A DNA stretch of 64,000 nt, taken from Pseudomonadota bacterium. Its GTDB lineage: Bacteria > Pseudomonadota > Alphaproteobacteria > Rhizobiales > Devosiaceae. The first letter of the stretch is position 1. Each line of letters opens with the position of its first letter. The DNA lies in assembly GCA_023433775.1 (NCBI GenBank), contig JAEYTY010000151.1, positions 6,872-70,871 on the forward strand. The letters are read 5' to 3'. The notes beneath the pieces were generated by a model. That model had not been told where the DNA came from. It searched no databases and saw only the letters and a program-made list of their open reading frames with translations. Positions 19,209 through 27,002 of this stretch are shown one piece after another. The position numbers and the translations under genes were made by a program.

Positions 19209-20044
19209 TGTCTCAACCCGACCGGATTATCGCGACCATTCTGGGCTGCGGATCATCCGGCGGCGTACCCCGCATCGGCAATGACTGGGGCGTCTGCGAT
19301 CCTCACGAACCGCGCAATCGCCGGCGTCGCTGCTCGCTCTTAATCGAAGGCTGGCAAGAGGGAATTTCCGAGCCGACACGGGTACTTATCGATACCGGCG
19401 CCGACCTGCGCGAGCAACTTCTCGACGCAAAAGTCGACCGGGTCGACGCTGTTTTTTACACCCACGAACACGCCGACCACACCCACGGAATTGACGACCT
19501 CCGCGTCCTGGCGCTGCTCAACCGCCGCCGCGTCGACGTCTATTTTTCTCCCGAATGCGGCGCACGCCTGCGCGAAGCCTTCGGCTATTGCTTCGCATCG
19601 CCGCCGGGCAGCAATTATCCGCCCATCCTCAACGCGCATGAAATCGTTGCGGGCCAAACAGTTAGCGTCGAAGGTCCCGGCGGAGCGCTGTCCATTCGCG
19701 TCTTCGACCAGCTGCATGGCGACATCAATTCGCTGGGTTTTCGCATCAACGACCTGGCCTATAGCTGCGATCTTTCAGGGCTTCCGGCAGCCTCATACGA
19801 AGCTATCACTGGGCTGTCCGTCTGGATCATCGACGCCTTGCGGCCGACGCCGCATCCCAGCCATCTGAGCCTGCCAGAAACTCTTGAACTGATTGAGCAT
19901 TTCGCGCCGCGCCAGGCTGTGCTCACCAATATGCACATCGATCTCGACTACGTCGCCACCGACCAGGCCACGCCCGGCAATGTCACGCCGGGCTTTGATG
20001 GAATGAAGATCGACGTCAGGCAAGGCGCGATCATCAACCGATAA
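19208..20044 (+). CDS. MBL-fold metallohydrolase (PhnP-like)
   Basis: A 278-residue metallo-beta-lactamase fold hydrolase with the binuclear zinc motif YTHEHADHTHGIDDLR, the early ILGCGSSGGVPRIGNDWG segment typical of PhnP/cyclic phosphodiesterase relatives, an Asp ligand in YSCDLSGLPAASYEA and a late His in LTNMHIDLDY. Probably a cytoplasmic phosphodiesterase acting on small cyclic phosphates or nucleotides; the substrate is unproven. Its start overlaps the tatD stop (TAATG). It is the last host gene before the dif site. Confidence 0.9.
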   Translation: MSQPDRIIATILGCGSSGGVPRIGNDWGVCDPHEPRNRRRRCSLLIEGWQEGISEPTRVLIDTGADLREQLLDAKVDRVDAVFYTHEHADHTHGIDDLRVLALLNRRRVDVYFSPECGARLREAFGYCFASPPGSNYPPILNAHEIVAGQTVSVEGPGGALSIRVFDQLHGDINSLGFRINDLAYSCDLSGLPAASYEAITGLSVWIIDALRPTPHPSHLSLPETLELIEHFAPRQAVLTNMHIDLDYVATDQATPGNVTPGFDGMKIDVRQGAIINR

Positions 20045-20140
20045 AACCGCCTGAGCGGCCAGCACGAAGAACTTATCCCCGGGGCCAATTCCTCGTCTAA
20101 ACTCAAGAGCTCTGGATTTCCTCGCTTTCGTCACATCAAA

Positions 20141-20168
20141 TTGTTCCATAATATATATTATGCGAAAA
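20141..20168 (+). other. dif: Chromosome dimer resolution site (dif)
   Basis: A 28-bp site: arm TTGTTCCATAA (20141-20151), 6-bp centre TATATA (20152-20157), arm TTATGCGAAAA (20158-20168). The inner 16 bp, 20147-20162, form a perfect palindrome. The E. coli dif has the same inner CATAA and TTATG arm ends, a centre differing by one base, and AAA at the same place in the XerD arm. XerC and XerD would recombine here to resolve chromosome dimers. Gene-strand bias and KOPS-like motif polarity both reverse at this position, supporting the call independently. No xerC or xerD gene lies in the window. Confidence 0.9.
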
Positions 20169-20195
20169 CACGATGTAGCAATTTCGATGTGAACG

Positions 20196-20200
20196 CCGGC
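20196..20200 (+). repeat. Target site duplication, left copy
   Basis: CCGGC immediately outside the TGTCG terminus. An identical CCGGC sits directly outside the right terminus at 29632-29636. Five-base duplications are the hallmark of Tn7-type transposition. Confidence 0.85.
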
Positions 20201-20250
20201 TGTCGCTCGTTATTGAATCTGGCACTGGCGATAATCGAATCTGTCACTGG
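20201..20250 (+). repeat. Transposon left end with two TnsB-site-like repeats
   Basis: The terminal TGTCG is followed by two related units about 22 bp apart: TTATTGAATCTGGCACTGG (20210-20228) and TAATCGAATCTGTCACTGG (20232-20250). A weaker third match may lie near 20266-20280. Their spacing of two helical turns is as expected for transposase arrays. Confidence 0.85.
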
Positions 20251-20279
20251 ACACCTGCCCTGGTGCAAGATGGCATGGC

Positions 20280-20960
20280 TCATCCGAACTTCAAGGAGTT
20301 TGCCAACAGGTCGACAGCGTCCAACGCTTCTGAGATGACCGCCGGCTCGCAGGCCTCCCAGTAATTCATCTCAATGACGTGTGTGTCATCGCCATAGGAA
20401 CCAAACGTGGCTTTTCCCCAGACGGGTTTGATGTCGCTGACCATCTGCAGGTCGACAAGATCAGAACTCGCTCCATCTCGAAGCTGGAAGGTGCCAATCA
20501 AATGATGCCGCACCGACCGCCCAAGCCCGGCAACGAGGATAGGTTCGCCGAATGTCGGTGGTTGCCGTTGGGATCTGTGCTTTGCCGGCACGAACCAGAT
20601 TTTGTCATGGCAAGGGACAAGGGCTCCGTACGCATAACCGTCGAAGCCGGCGTCGATAAAGGCGCCCCCACGAAACGTGCCAGGTAATCCTTCGAATTGG
20701 TATTGGAACCGCCACACCGCAGTCGGGTCCAGTTCGTCCACGGTCAGCCAGACGTCACTGACCCTGAGGGTCTTGAATTCCACCTGCATCTGCTGCTCGA
20801 AAGGCAGCATACGCATGGACGCCTCTGGGTCCCTGTTCTCCGCGAGGACGACATAATCCCCCGGAAGGGCGAAGTCAGCGCAGAGCATCGTCCGCGCTGT
20901 TTCGCCCAGGCCAATCAGTTCGATCCCATCCGTCGTCTGAAAATGAATACCCGGCATCAT
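20280..20960 (-). CDS. Transposon cargo protein of unknown function
   Basis: A 226-residue protein without signal peptide or membrane segment. It is rich in beta-strand-like stretches (VEFKTLRVSDVWLTVDELDP, FRGGAFIDAGFDGYAYGALVP) and ends in a short helix (ISEALDAVDLLANSLKFG). I do not recognise the family. The start ATG at 20960 is preceded by AAGGTG. It lies just inside the left end, on the strand opposite to the transposition genes, a typical cargo position. Confidence 0.6.
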   Translation of the reverse strand: MMPGIHFQTTDGIELIGLGETARTMLCADFALPGDYVVLAENRDPEASMRMLPFEQQMQVEFKTLRVSDVWLTVDELDPTAVWRFQYQFEGLPGTFRGGAFIDAGFDGYAYGALVPCHDKIWFVPAKHRSQRQPPTFGEPILVAGLGRSVRHHLIGTFQLRDGASSDLVDLQMVSDIKPVWGKATFGSYGDDTHVIEMNYWEACEPAVISEALDAVDLLANSLKFG

Positions 20961-21114
20961 GCACCTTGCTGTTTGAGCAAGGTTGCAAGTGAAAGGAGCA
21001 AGGCACCACGGGAAAGGTGCGCCCTGCCCCCGGAGCGAAGCTCATCTACCTAGGCGACTACGTTGCCTCCAGGTCTTCGGAGCCTGATCGGGAACCGGGA
21101 ATGCTTCGCTCACC

Positions 21115-21477
21115 TTATCGGCTGAAGCCACTACCGCCGTCGTGGTCGTCTGTCGTGTCTTCTTCCTGCGCAAGATCGAAGGCCTCATGGGGCGCCCGCG
21201 CGTCCTCCTGATTATGGCTCCTCGCGGCAGCAACCACAACCTCGCCGTCGCGCTCCACGATCGTGAGCAGGGTCCGGTTATTGACGATGACGATGCGTGT
21301 ATTCGGAATATCTCCATGTCCCGTCATCTGCGGGAATATGGCAAGATTCTTGACTGCCGTGTCGATCCGGTTCCGGAATGCCACGGCAGCGCCACGGCCA
21401 AATTCGCTGGCGATCTCCTCTGCCGTGCGCTCAAGCCATGCTAGCGCCGGCTCGGAGATACTGACCTTCTTTGGCAT
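21115..21477 (-). CDS. RelE/ParE superfamily toxin
   Basis: A 120-residue protein. The helices ALAWLERTAEEIASEFGRGAAVAFRNRIDTAVKNLAIFP followed by strands TRIVIVNNRTLLTIVERDGEVVVAAARSH match the ParE/RelE toxin fold, in which the last Arg-containing strand contacts the target (gyrase for ParE, ribosome for RelE). The C-terminal 25 residues are an extra acidic tail. Its ATG overlaps the stop of the antitoxin gene, so the two are coupled. Confidence 0.8.
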   Translation of the reverse strand: MPKKVSISEPALAWLERTAEEIASEFGRGAAVAFRNRIDTAVKNLAIFPQMTGHGDIPNTRIVIVNNRTLLTIVERDGEVVVAAARSHNQEDARAPHEAFDLAQEEDTTDDHDGGSGFSR

Positions 21478-21755
21478 CAGCCAGCCTTCTTCGAAGAAGC
21501 GGCTTCGCCACGGTCGATGGCAGCATCAAGCCGCCCGAGGGCGACACTCCACTCAACCGTCTCGCCGCGATCAACTGCTGCGATTCCGGCAGCATCCTGA
21601 AGCAGGCCCAGGCCCTCGCGATCCAAGTAGTACTTCATGGCCGTCAACATGACCCAGCTCCTGTCGCGATCGAGTATCATAGCGATGTCCTCGAACTTGC
21701 CGATCATCTCGACCGGAACTCGAATTGAGATTTGGGTACGTTCGGCGCTTGTCAC
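21477..21755 (-). CDS. Ribbon-helix-helix antitoxin
   Basis: A 92-residue protein with an N-terminal ribbon-helix-helix DNA-binding motif (TQISIRVPVEMIGKFEDIAMILDRDRSWVMLTAMKYYLDRE), the CopG/ParD-type antitoxin pattern, followed by a toxin-binding tail. I place the start at the GTG at 21755 because AGGAG stands eight bases upstream; an upstream ATG would add an unconserved extension. The promoter region near 21776-21805 has the related elements TGTGATA and TGTGACC, candidate autoregulatory half-sites. Confidence 0.8.
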   Translation of the reverse strand: MTSAERTQISIRVPVEMIGKFEDIAMILDRDRSWVMLTAMKYYLDREGLGLLQDAAGIAAVDRGETVEWSVALGRLDAAIDRGEAASSKKAG

Positions 21756-21920
21756 GATCGGACTCCTAGTGGGTTTCTTTGGGTCACACCGTATCACACG
21801 GCATCCCTATGTCAAGGCTAGATACTTCTCGCGCCTACCGGCGCACTCAAATTAACTATGGAATCCTTATACGCACGATTTTACTACCTAAAACGCAATT
21901 GATGCATTATGTGGTAGCCT

Positions 21921-22877
21921 ATGATCGAGCCAGCGCCATATTCCCGCGAACAGAAGCGCCACCTGTCAGAGGTCTCAGCCTCTTGGCGGGACCGTGCGCC
22001 CCTCCTCCTTGAGCAACAGGAACTGGTTGGCGGCCTGCAGTGGAAGAAGGTCGGTGCAAACGAATACCTATACCGGTACCAGCCGGACCCGATCACCCGG
22101 AAGAAGCGCTCCACCTCACTGGGGCGGCGGGGTCCAGAGACCGAGGCCGCCTATTCCGACTTCATCTCCCGGCGCCAGGCAGTCGCCGCGGCCATTGGTT
22201 CCGGTACGGAAGACCTCGAGACCCAGGCACGGGTCTCGAAGGCGCTGCGGCTGGGTCGCGTTCCCGTCGACGTCGCCGAAGTGTTCCTTGCCCTCTGGTC
22301 AGGCCGGGTGTCGGACCATCTCATGCTGGTCAGCGACCAGGCCGCCTACGGCTTCGAGACCGTGTTCCTGTCCAGAATCGCCAGTCCGGGAGCCGATGGG
22401 CTCAATTTCTGCGCGCTAGACGACGACATTCTCGAAGAGATGTTCCCGGAGTTGGAGCGGGCGATGATCGCCATGGACAAGACTGCCGAGATCACCCGCC
22501 AAGACGGAGAAGTCCTGGTGATGGGCAAGGCGATCGCCGTCAGGTTCTCATCGCCCTCCACCTTCTTGTCCCGGTGGTCCGAGCGGTTCGATGCCACTCA
22601 CGAACAACAGGAAGCCCTGGCCGAACTCCTGGGCCTGGATCCGGTGCCGGTGTTGACCATCTCGCGGTCTGGGGCCCCTGCCCCCGTTCAGGTCCCGGAT
22701 CCCAGGGCGTTCGCCTTCATGAACATGGTTATGGACGAGGGTCGCTTTGAAATTGGTTCCGCAATCGCCGCATTGGCGGCCCGGACCGACGCCTACCAGT
22801 TTGCCGACGACACTCTGGAGGCCATGCCCGAATTGGCGGATGCGGTAGGCGTCAGCCGGTCCGGACCCAGAATGTAG
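21921..22877 (+). CDS. GSU2403-type nucleotidyltransferase-fold protein, catalytic acids apparently lost
   Basis: A 318-residue protein. Its plan follows the GSU2403 family as I remember it: an N-terminal helix and beta hairpin GGLQWKKVGANEYLYRYQPD, LGRRGPETEAAYSDFI, helix ALRLGRVPVDVAEVFLAL, then the nucleotidyltransferase core and a late VPDPRAFAFMNMVM segment. Where the family has a VGT motif, a DxD pair and a third Asp, this protein shows LMLVSDQAAYGF, GADGLNFCALDD and KAIAVRFSSP, so both metal-binding positions seem lost. It reads toward the Xer-like gene 68 bp away and may share its transcript. Confidence 0.6.
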   Translation: MIEPAPYSREQKRHLSEVSASWRDRAPLLLEQQELVGGLQWKKVGANEYLYRYQPDPITRKKRSTSLGRRGPETEAAYSDFISRRQAVAAAIGSGTEDLETQARVSKALRLGRVPVDVAEVFLALWSGRVSDHLMLVSDQAAYGFETVFLSRIASPGADGLNFCALDDDILEEMFPELERAMIAMDKTAEITRQDGEVLVMGKAIAVRFSSPSTFLSRWSERFDATHEQQEALAELLGLDPVPVLTISRSGAPAPVQVPDPRAFAFMNMVMDEGRFEIGSAIAALAARTDAYQFADDTLEAMPELADAVGVSRSGPRM

Positions 22878-22945
22878 ACGCGGGCCGCGAAGGCCGCCCG
22901 GCGATTCCGAAACTGCAATTAGGCCTTCGGGCCGAAGGAGGACAC

Positions 22946-23800
22946 ATGTCCGCCGAAACGAACGACCACGCCTTGCCTTCGATCGACCGCTGGCTCGCAA
23001 GGCTTTCCGGGAAGTCGGAATCAACCAGGGACTGCTACGGACGGGATGTCCGGCAGGTCGCCGATATTGTCGGAAAGACGCTGAATCGCCCGGCCTTGGC
23101 AAGCGACATCATTTCCCTGGATACGGAGTGGCTCGAGGGGATGACCCGAAACTGGCTGGCTCGACGCCATGCTCCAGCGACCGTTCGACGCCGCCTGGTT
23201 TCGTTGCGCCGGTATGGTCGAGACCTCGCCGATAGCGAGGGGCTGGTGGGCCCGCTGCTCCATGCCCGGTTCCCGGTCATCGACGTTCCCGTGCTGGAAC
23301 GGGTGTCTGACCATGCCATGACCGGGCTGGCAGAAAATGTCGACCCGGCCATGGCATGGACGGAGGCGCGAGACCTTGCGATCTTGTCCCTCATAGTCGA
23401 GAGAGGTGTCTCGACGGGTGAACTCGCGCGCATGCAGCGCCAGCACCTGGCCCTGGACCTGCTCTTGGTCACCAGTCCGCGCGGGTCTACCCGCTTCGTC
23501 CAATTGCCGGAAAGCGTCGTCGACCAGATCAACGTCTATTGGGCACAGTGCCCGCGCCCTCACGACGCATCAGGACCTCTTTGGCTGAACGCCCGCGGCG
23601 GTGCATTGTCGGTTCGCTCGATCCAGATGATGTTCCGCCGCCGCAGGTCGCAAGCATCCCTCCCACCCGGGGTCGCGGCCGGCACGTATCGCCGGAGCTA
23701 CATCAGGGCGCTGGCAAGATCCGGACTGTCGGTTGAACAGATCGCCGCAAAGATCGGTATTGGCACCCCGACCGTGCTGTTTCATCTGCAGGGCTCCTAA
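22946..23800 (+). CDS. XerC/D-like tyrosine recombinase homologue lacking the catalytic residues; proposed dif-targeting factor
   Basis: A 284-residue protein with the XerC/D layout: an N-terminal SAM-like core-binding domain (about 10-105; STRDCYGRDVRQVADIVG, RRRLVSLRRYGRDLAD) and a C-terminal catalytic-fold domain (about 118-284). Compared with XerD, the first catalytic Arg (in GLRVSEL) is Ser156 in GVSTGEL, the hairpin Lys is replaced in SPRGSTR (177-183), the HxxR His is Gly246 with Arg249 kept, the later His is Ile272, and the nucleophilic Tyr is Phe279. It should bind but not cut DNA. AAGGAGG precedes the ATG. It lies directly upstream of tnsA in a transposon inserted beside dif, which suggests target selection. 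Confidence 0.85.
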   Translation: MSAETNDHALPSIDRWLARLSGKSESTRDCYGRDVRQVADIVGKTLNRPALASDIISLDTEWLEGMTRNWLARRHAPATVRRRLVSLRRYGRDLADSEGLVGPLLHARFPVIDVPVLERVSDHAMTGLAENVDPAMAWTEARDLAILSLIVERGVSTGELARMQRQHLALDLLLVTSPRGSTRFVQLPESVVDQINVYWAQCPRPHDASGPLWLNARGGALSVRSIQMMFRRRRSQASLPPGVAAGTYRRSYIRALARSGLSVEQIAAKIGIGTPTVLFHLQGS

Positions 23801-23928
23801 CGCACCGGAAACCAAGACTCCAGTTCGGAGGCCCAACAGCACCGCTGTCAGGATCCTGTAAACCCTTGTAACGCCAAATGTTCGGCAAATCCCGATCGCA
23901 GAAGTCGGGGCCGGCAGGGATACCAACG

Positions 23929-24735
23929 ATGACCATCATCAAGCGCAGGAATACGTGGGAGTCCGAGAAGGTCGATCTCCTTGACGAAACCTGGGAGCAG
24001 CTCGCTCCAGGGGTCGAACGCTTCCGGCTGCCGGGAAACGAACCCGTCCGACGGATCATCACCGGTCGACGCAACCTCAAGGTCGGTGCTTTCTGGAGTT
24101 GGAAGAACAACCAGCACGTCGCCCACGAATCCGCCGGCGAAGAGCATTGCGCCCGCGTCCTCGAGGTCCACCAGTCCGTCGATGCCTATTTCGGTCAACC
24201 CGAGCAATTGCGCTTCCTGGTGGAGGGGCAGGACAGGCCGGTGCGCTACACCCCGGACTTCCTGATCGTCTCGGGCGGGCGCGAACTGCGCGTCGAGTAC
24301 AAGCCCTACGACATGGTCCATGCACCGGTTCCCGCCAACGACAACGACGAGGAGGCGATCTACCGCCATGCGAAGTCGGTCAAGCTACGTGAGCGCTTGG
24401 CGCTGATACAGGACGTCTACCAGCGGTGCGGCATACCGTGGCGTTTGATCACCGATCGCGACCTTCACGGTATGGCCGACAAGGAGGTCGTCGACGAAAT
24501 CGTCGCCAATGCCGGTCGCCCCATGGCCGACGGCGACCTGGTCAGACTGGTCGAATTCCTCGCAAACACGGATGCCCAAGCCGCGACCATGGGGCAATGC
24601 GCCCGGCTTCTGGCCTCGTCTGAATTTCCGAGGGGCGACATTCTTTCGAGGGTGCCCGAACGGATATTCTCGATCGATCTCCACCAGGAGATATCGGACG
24701 ACACACTGGTGAAATTGGGGAGCGCCGCACGATGA
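23929..24735 (+). CDS. tnsA: TnsA endonuclease
   Basis: Cuts the 5' ends of the transposon during cut-and-paste transposition, working with TnsB. The product is 268 residues, like Tn7 TnsA. The restriction-endonuclease fold is recognisable: an acidic residue in AHESAGEEHCARVLE (Glu67 or nearby), the Asp in VRYTPDFLIV (Asp110) and the Glu-x-Lys of RVEYKPYD (Glu123, Lys125). The C-terminal part would contact TnsC. The ATG at 23929 was chosen because AGGGA lies eight bases upstream; an in-frame ATG at 23878 lacks such a site. Its end overlaps tnsB by four bases. Confidence 0.9.
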   Translation: MTIIKRRNTWESEKVDLLDETWEQLAPGVERFRLPGNEPVRRIITGRRNLKVGAFWSWKNNQHVAHESAGEEHCARVLEVHQSVDAYFGQPEQLRFLVEGQDRPVRYTPDFLIVSGGRELRVEYKPYDMVHAPVPANDNDEEAIYRHAKSVKLRERLALIQDVYQRCGIPWRLITDRDLHGMADKEVVDEIVANAGRPMADGDLVRLVEFLANTDAQAATMGQCARLLASSEFPRGDILSRVPERIFSIDLHQEISDDTLVKLGSAAR

Positions 24736-27002
24736 ATGCCATTTCGCCCGCCGGCGCCGACAGGGAACCCATTCGTGCGCCGATAACCCTCGACAAGTTC
24801 ATGGCCGACGACCTCGAGGAAAACACCATCGTCTTCATCGACGAGGTTTCGCACCGGTTCCTTGCCAAGGTCCCGGACGGCCCGCACCTGTTTTGGCACG
24901 GTACCGAGCAACGGCAGGTCGAGTACGGGACTGCCGAGCTCTTGGACCTGATCGCCAAGGGCCGTTACTATCGACCGGGCAGCGGTTCGCCGAAGTTCGA
25001 CGACGCGGCGAAGGCCGGGGAACATCTCGAGCGCATAAGGCTGGCTATAAATGCCTTTCCGGCCAAGTCGCGGGCGAAGGCCAAGATCCGCTACCTCTAC
25101 GTATTGCAGTACCTGCTCCTCCAGGCGAACCACGGCGCGTTCGCCCGCAACCACGAAAACGCACAGATCGTGATCGACGCGACCACGGCGGCAAACGACA
25201 AGTTGCCAGACGGCCAACGTCAGCTCCTCCCCCGGAACGTGTCGACGCGTACCGTGCTGCGATGGATCGCCAGGGAAATCGATCTCGACATGCAGGAGGC
25301 GGGACAGCTGCACGGCAACGCGGTCAAGCCACGGACCCGCAAGCTCCCGCCCAAGGTCTACGAACTCATTGCCAAGCGCATCCGCTCGATGGTCCGGATA
25401 TCGTCCAAGTTCGGGCCCACGAAAATGCTCATCAAGGTCGAGGCCGACATCGACGCCCACAACAACGAGCACGGCACCAAGTACCCGTACCCGTCGCTCT
25501 CGACCGTGGCCCTCGAGTACCGCCGGTACGACGGTTGGATCCGCAAGGCGCGGGCAGAAGGCGTGAAGGCCGCGGACCTGGAATATGGCGCAGTTGGCAA
25601 GTTGGAACGCCCTGCCCGCATCCTGGATCTGGTCGAGATCGACCATCACAAGTTCGACCTCCACCCAACCACGGGCGACCTGGGCAAGACCGAGCTGGGG
25701 ATCGAACTGGCGAAGGGCGGCATCGACAGGTTCTGGGTGTGCCTGGCACTCGACGTGCATTCGGGCTATCCGCTGGGCTTTGCCATCACGTTCGAGCCCG
25801 GCGGTCTGGTGCCTGCCGTAATGTGCATTGACCATGCCATTCGCCCCAAGCCATATGTTGCCGAGAGATGGCCGGACATCAATGGCCAGTTGCTCGGATA
25901 CGGCAAGCCGGTCAAGGTGCGCTACGACAACGCCAAGGAATTCGTGTCGCTGCAGCTGCAGACCAACCTCGCGCGTATCGGCGTCGGGTTCGAACTCGCC
26001 ATTCCCCGCATCCCCAACAGCAAGCCATACGTCGAGCGCCATTTCGGCACGATCGAACGCGACTTCGTTCACTGGCTGCCGGGGTCCATGGGCGCCAACA
26101 TCGGCGAGAAGGGTGACAGGAAGCCTCAGCAGGAAGCAAAGGTCGATCTCGATGCCTTCCAGAAGCTGTTCCATCAATACCTGATCGAGGTGCTCGCACG
26201 CCGTCAGCAGGAGGGTCTCGACTGGGAAACTCCCGAGGAACGCTGGGTCCGCGGCATGACCAATCCCTCACACCGTCCCCGCACCCTCACACCCTACGAA
26301 ACCAAGAAGTGGGATCTCGTCACCACCCTCGAACTGGACCTGAACGCGACACGCGAGGGCATTCGCTGGAAGAACCTGCATTTTCAATCCGCGGAACTGC
26401 AGAAGCTCCGGCGCTTCAGCGGCATCCAGAGGTTCAATGGCCAGGAAGCCCCGCCCATGCCTGTAAAGGTGCGCATCCCGCTCCTCGATATCGGGCGAGC
26501 ATACGTGGCAGTACAAAAGAACACACCCGGCCTGTCGCCGGACCAAGACGAGATAGTGGTCCTGGCCACCAACAGGCACGCCCACGGGCGCACGATCTGG
26601 CAACACCAGGCTGTCTGCGATTGGCTAAACCGAGAGAAGAAGAAGCCCACCAACCATGCCGACTACAAGATTGGTTTCCTCAGGTTGTTCCGGAACGCCA
26701 TGGAGTATGTCGGTATGGATGTCGACGGCAACGGCGGCAGGGTTACGCTCTCCGGTGGCCAGGCACCGCGGTTTCTCGGCCTCTATCTAGGCGGTGCCGC
26801 CGAACCAGCCCTCTCCAAGGTCAAGGAGATCATCGACCGCGACGACCCGTTCGCCGACTTCGCCGCCGGAAAGGATGTCGGATCAGTGATCGACGGTACA
26901 GTGGTGCTGCCACCCCAACCGCCGAAGGAAGATCCAGCTGCGGACAATGACGACGCCGACGATTGGGGCGCTGCCGACTTCGACGAGGATGATGACCAAT
27001 GA
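24732..27002 (+). CDS. tnsB: TnsB DDE transposase
   Basis: Binds the repeated sites at the ends, cuts the 3' ends and joins them to the target. The 756-residue protein has N-terminal DNA-binding helices (about 100-290, including the HTH-like LLPRNVSTRTVLRWIARE), a retroviral-integrase fold core with Asp304 in LVEIDHHKFD, Asp399 in KVRYDNAKEF and Glu435 in SKPYVERHFG, a Mu-type C-terminal beta domain and a very acidic tail (DDADDWGAADFDEDDDQ) that in relatives engages TnsC. All three catalytic acids are present, so the enzyme looks active. Confidence 0.95.
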   Translation: MNAISPAGADREPIRAPITLDKFMADDLEENTIVFIDEVSHRFLAKVPDGPHLFWHGTEQRQVEYGTAELLDLIAKGRYYRPGSGSPKFDDAAKAGEHLERIRLAINAFPAKSRAKAKIRYLYVLQYLLLQANHGAFARNHENAQIVIDATTAANDKLPDGQRQLLPRNVSTRTVLRWIAREIDLDMQEAGQLHGNAVKPRTRKLPPKVYELIAKRIRSMVRISSKFGPTKMLIKVEADIDAHNNEHGTKYPYPSLSTVALEYRRYDGWIRKARAEGVKAADLEYGAVGKLERPARILDLVEIDHHKFDLHPTTGDLGKTELGIELAKGGIDRFWVCLALDVHSGYPLGFAITFEPGGLVPAVMCIDHAIRPKPYVAERWPDINGQLLGYGKPVKVRYDNAKEFVSLQLQTNLARIGVGFELAIPRIPNSKPYVERHFGTIERDFVHWLPGSMGANIGEKGDRKPQQEAKVDLDAFQKLFHQYLIEVLARRQQEGLDWETPEERWVRGMTNPSHRPRTLTPYETKKWDLVTTLELDLNATREGIRWKNLHFQSAELQKLRRFSGIQRFNGQEAPPMPVKVRIPLLDIGRAYVAVQKNTPGLSPDQDEIVVLATNRHAHGRTIWQHQAVCDWLNREKKKPTNHADYKIGFLRLFRNAMEYVGMDVDGNGGRVTLSGGQAPRFLGLYLGGAAEPALSKVKEIIDRDDPFADFAAGKDVGSVIDGTVVLPPQPPKEDPAADNDDADDWGAADFDEDDDQ

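Noticed and set aside
22946..23800. Integrase of an independent integrative element.
   Set aside because: The nucleophilic Tyr and four other catalytic positions are missing, and the gene lies inside the Tn7-like ends in line with tnsA.
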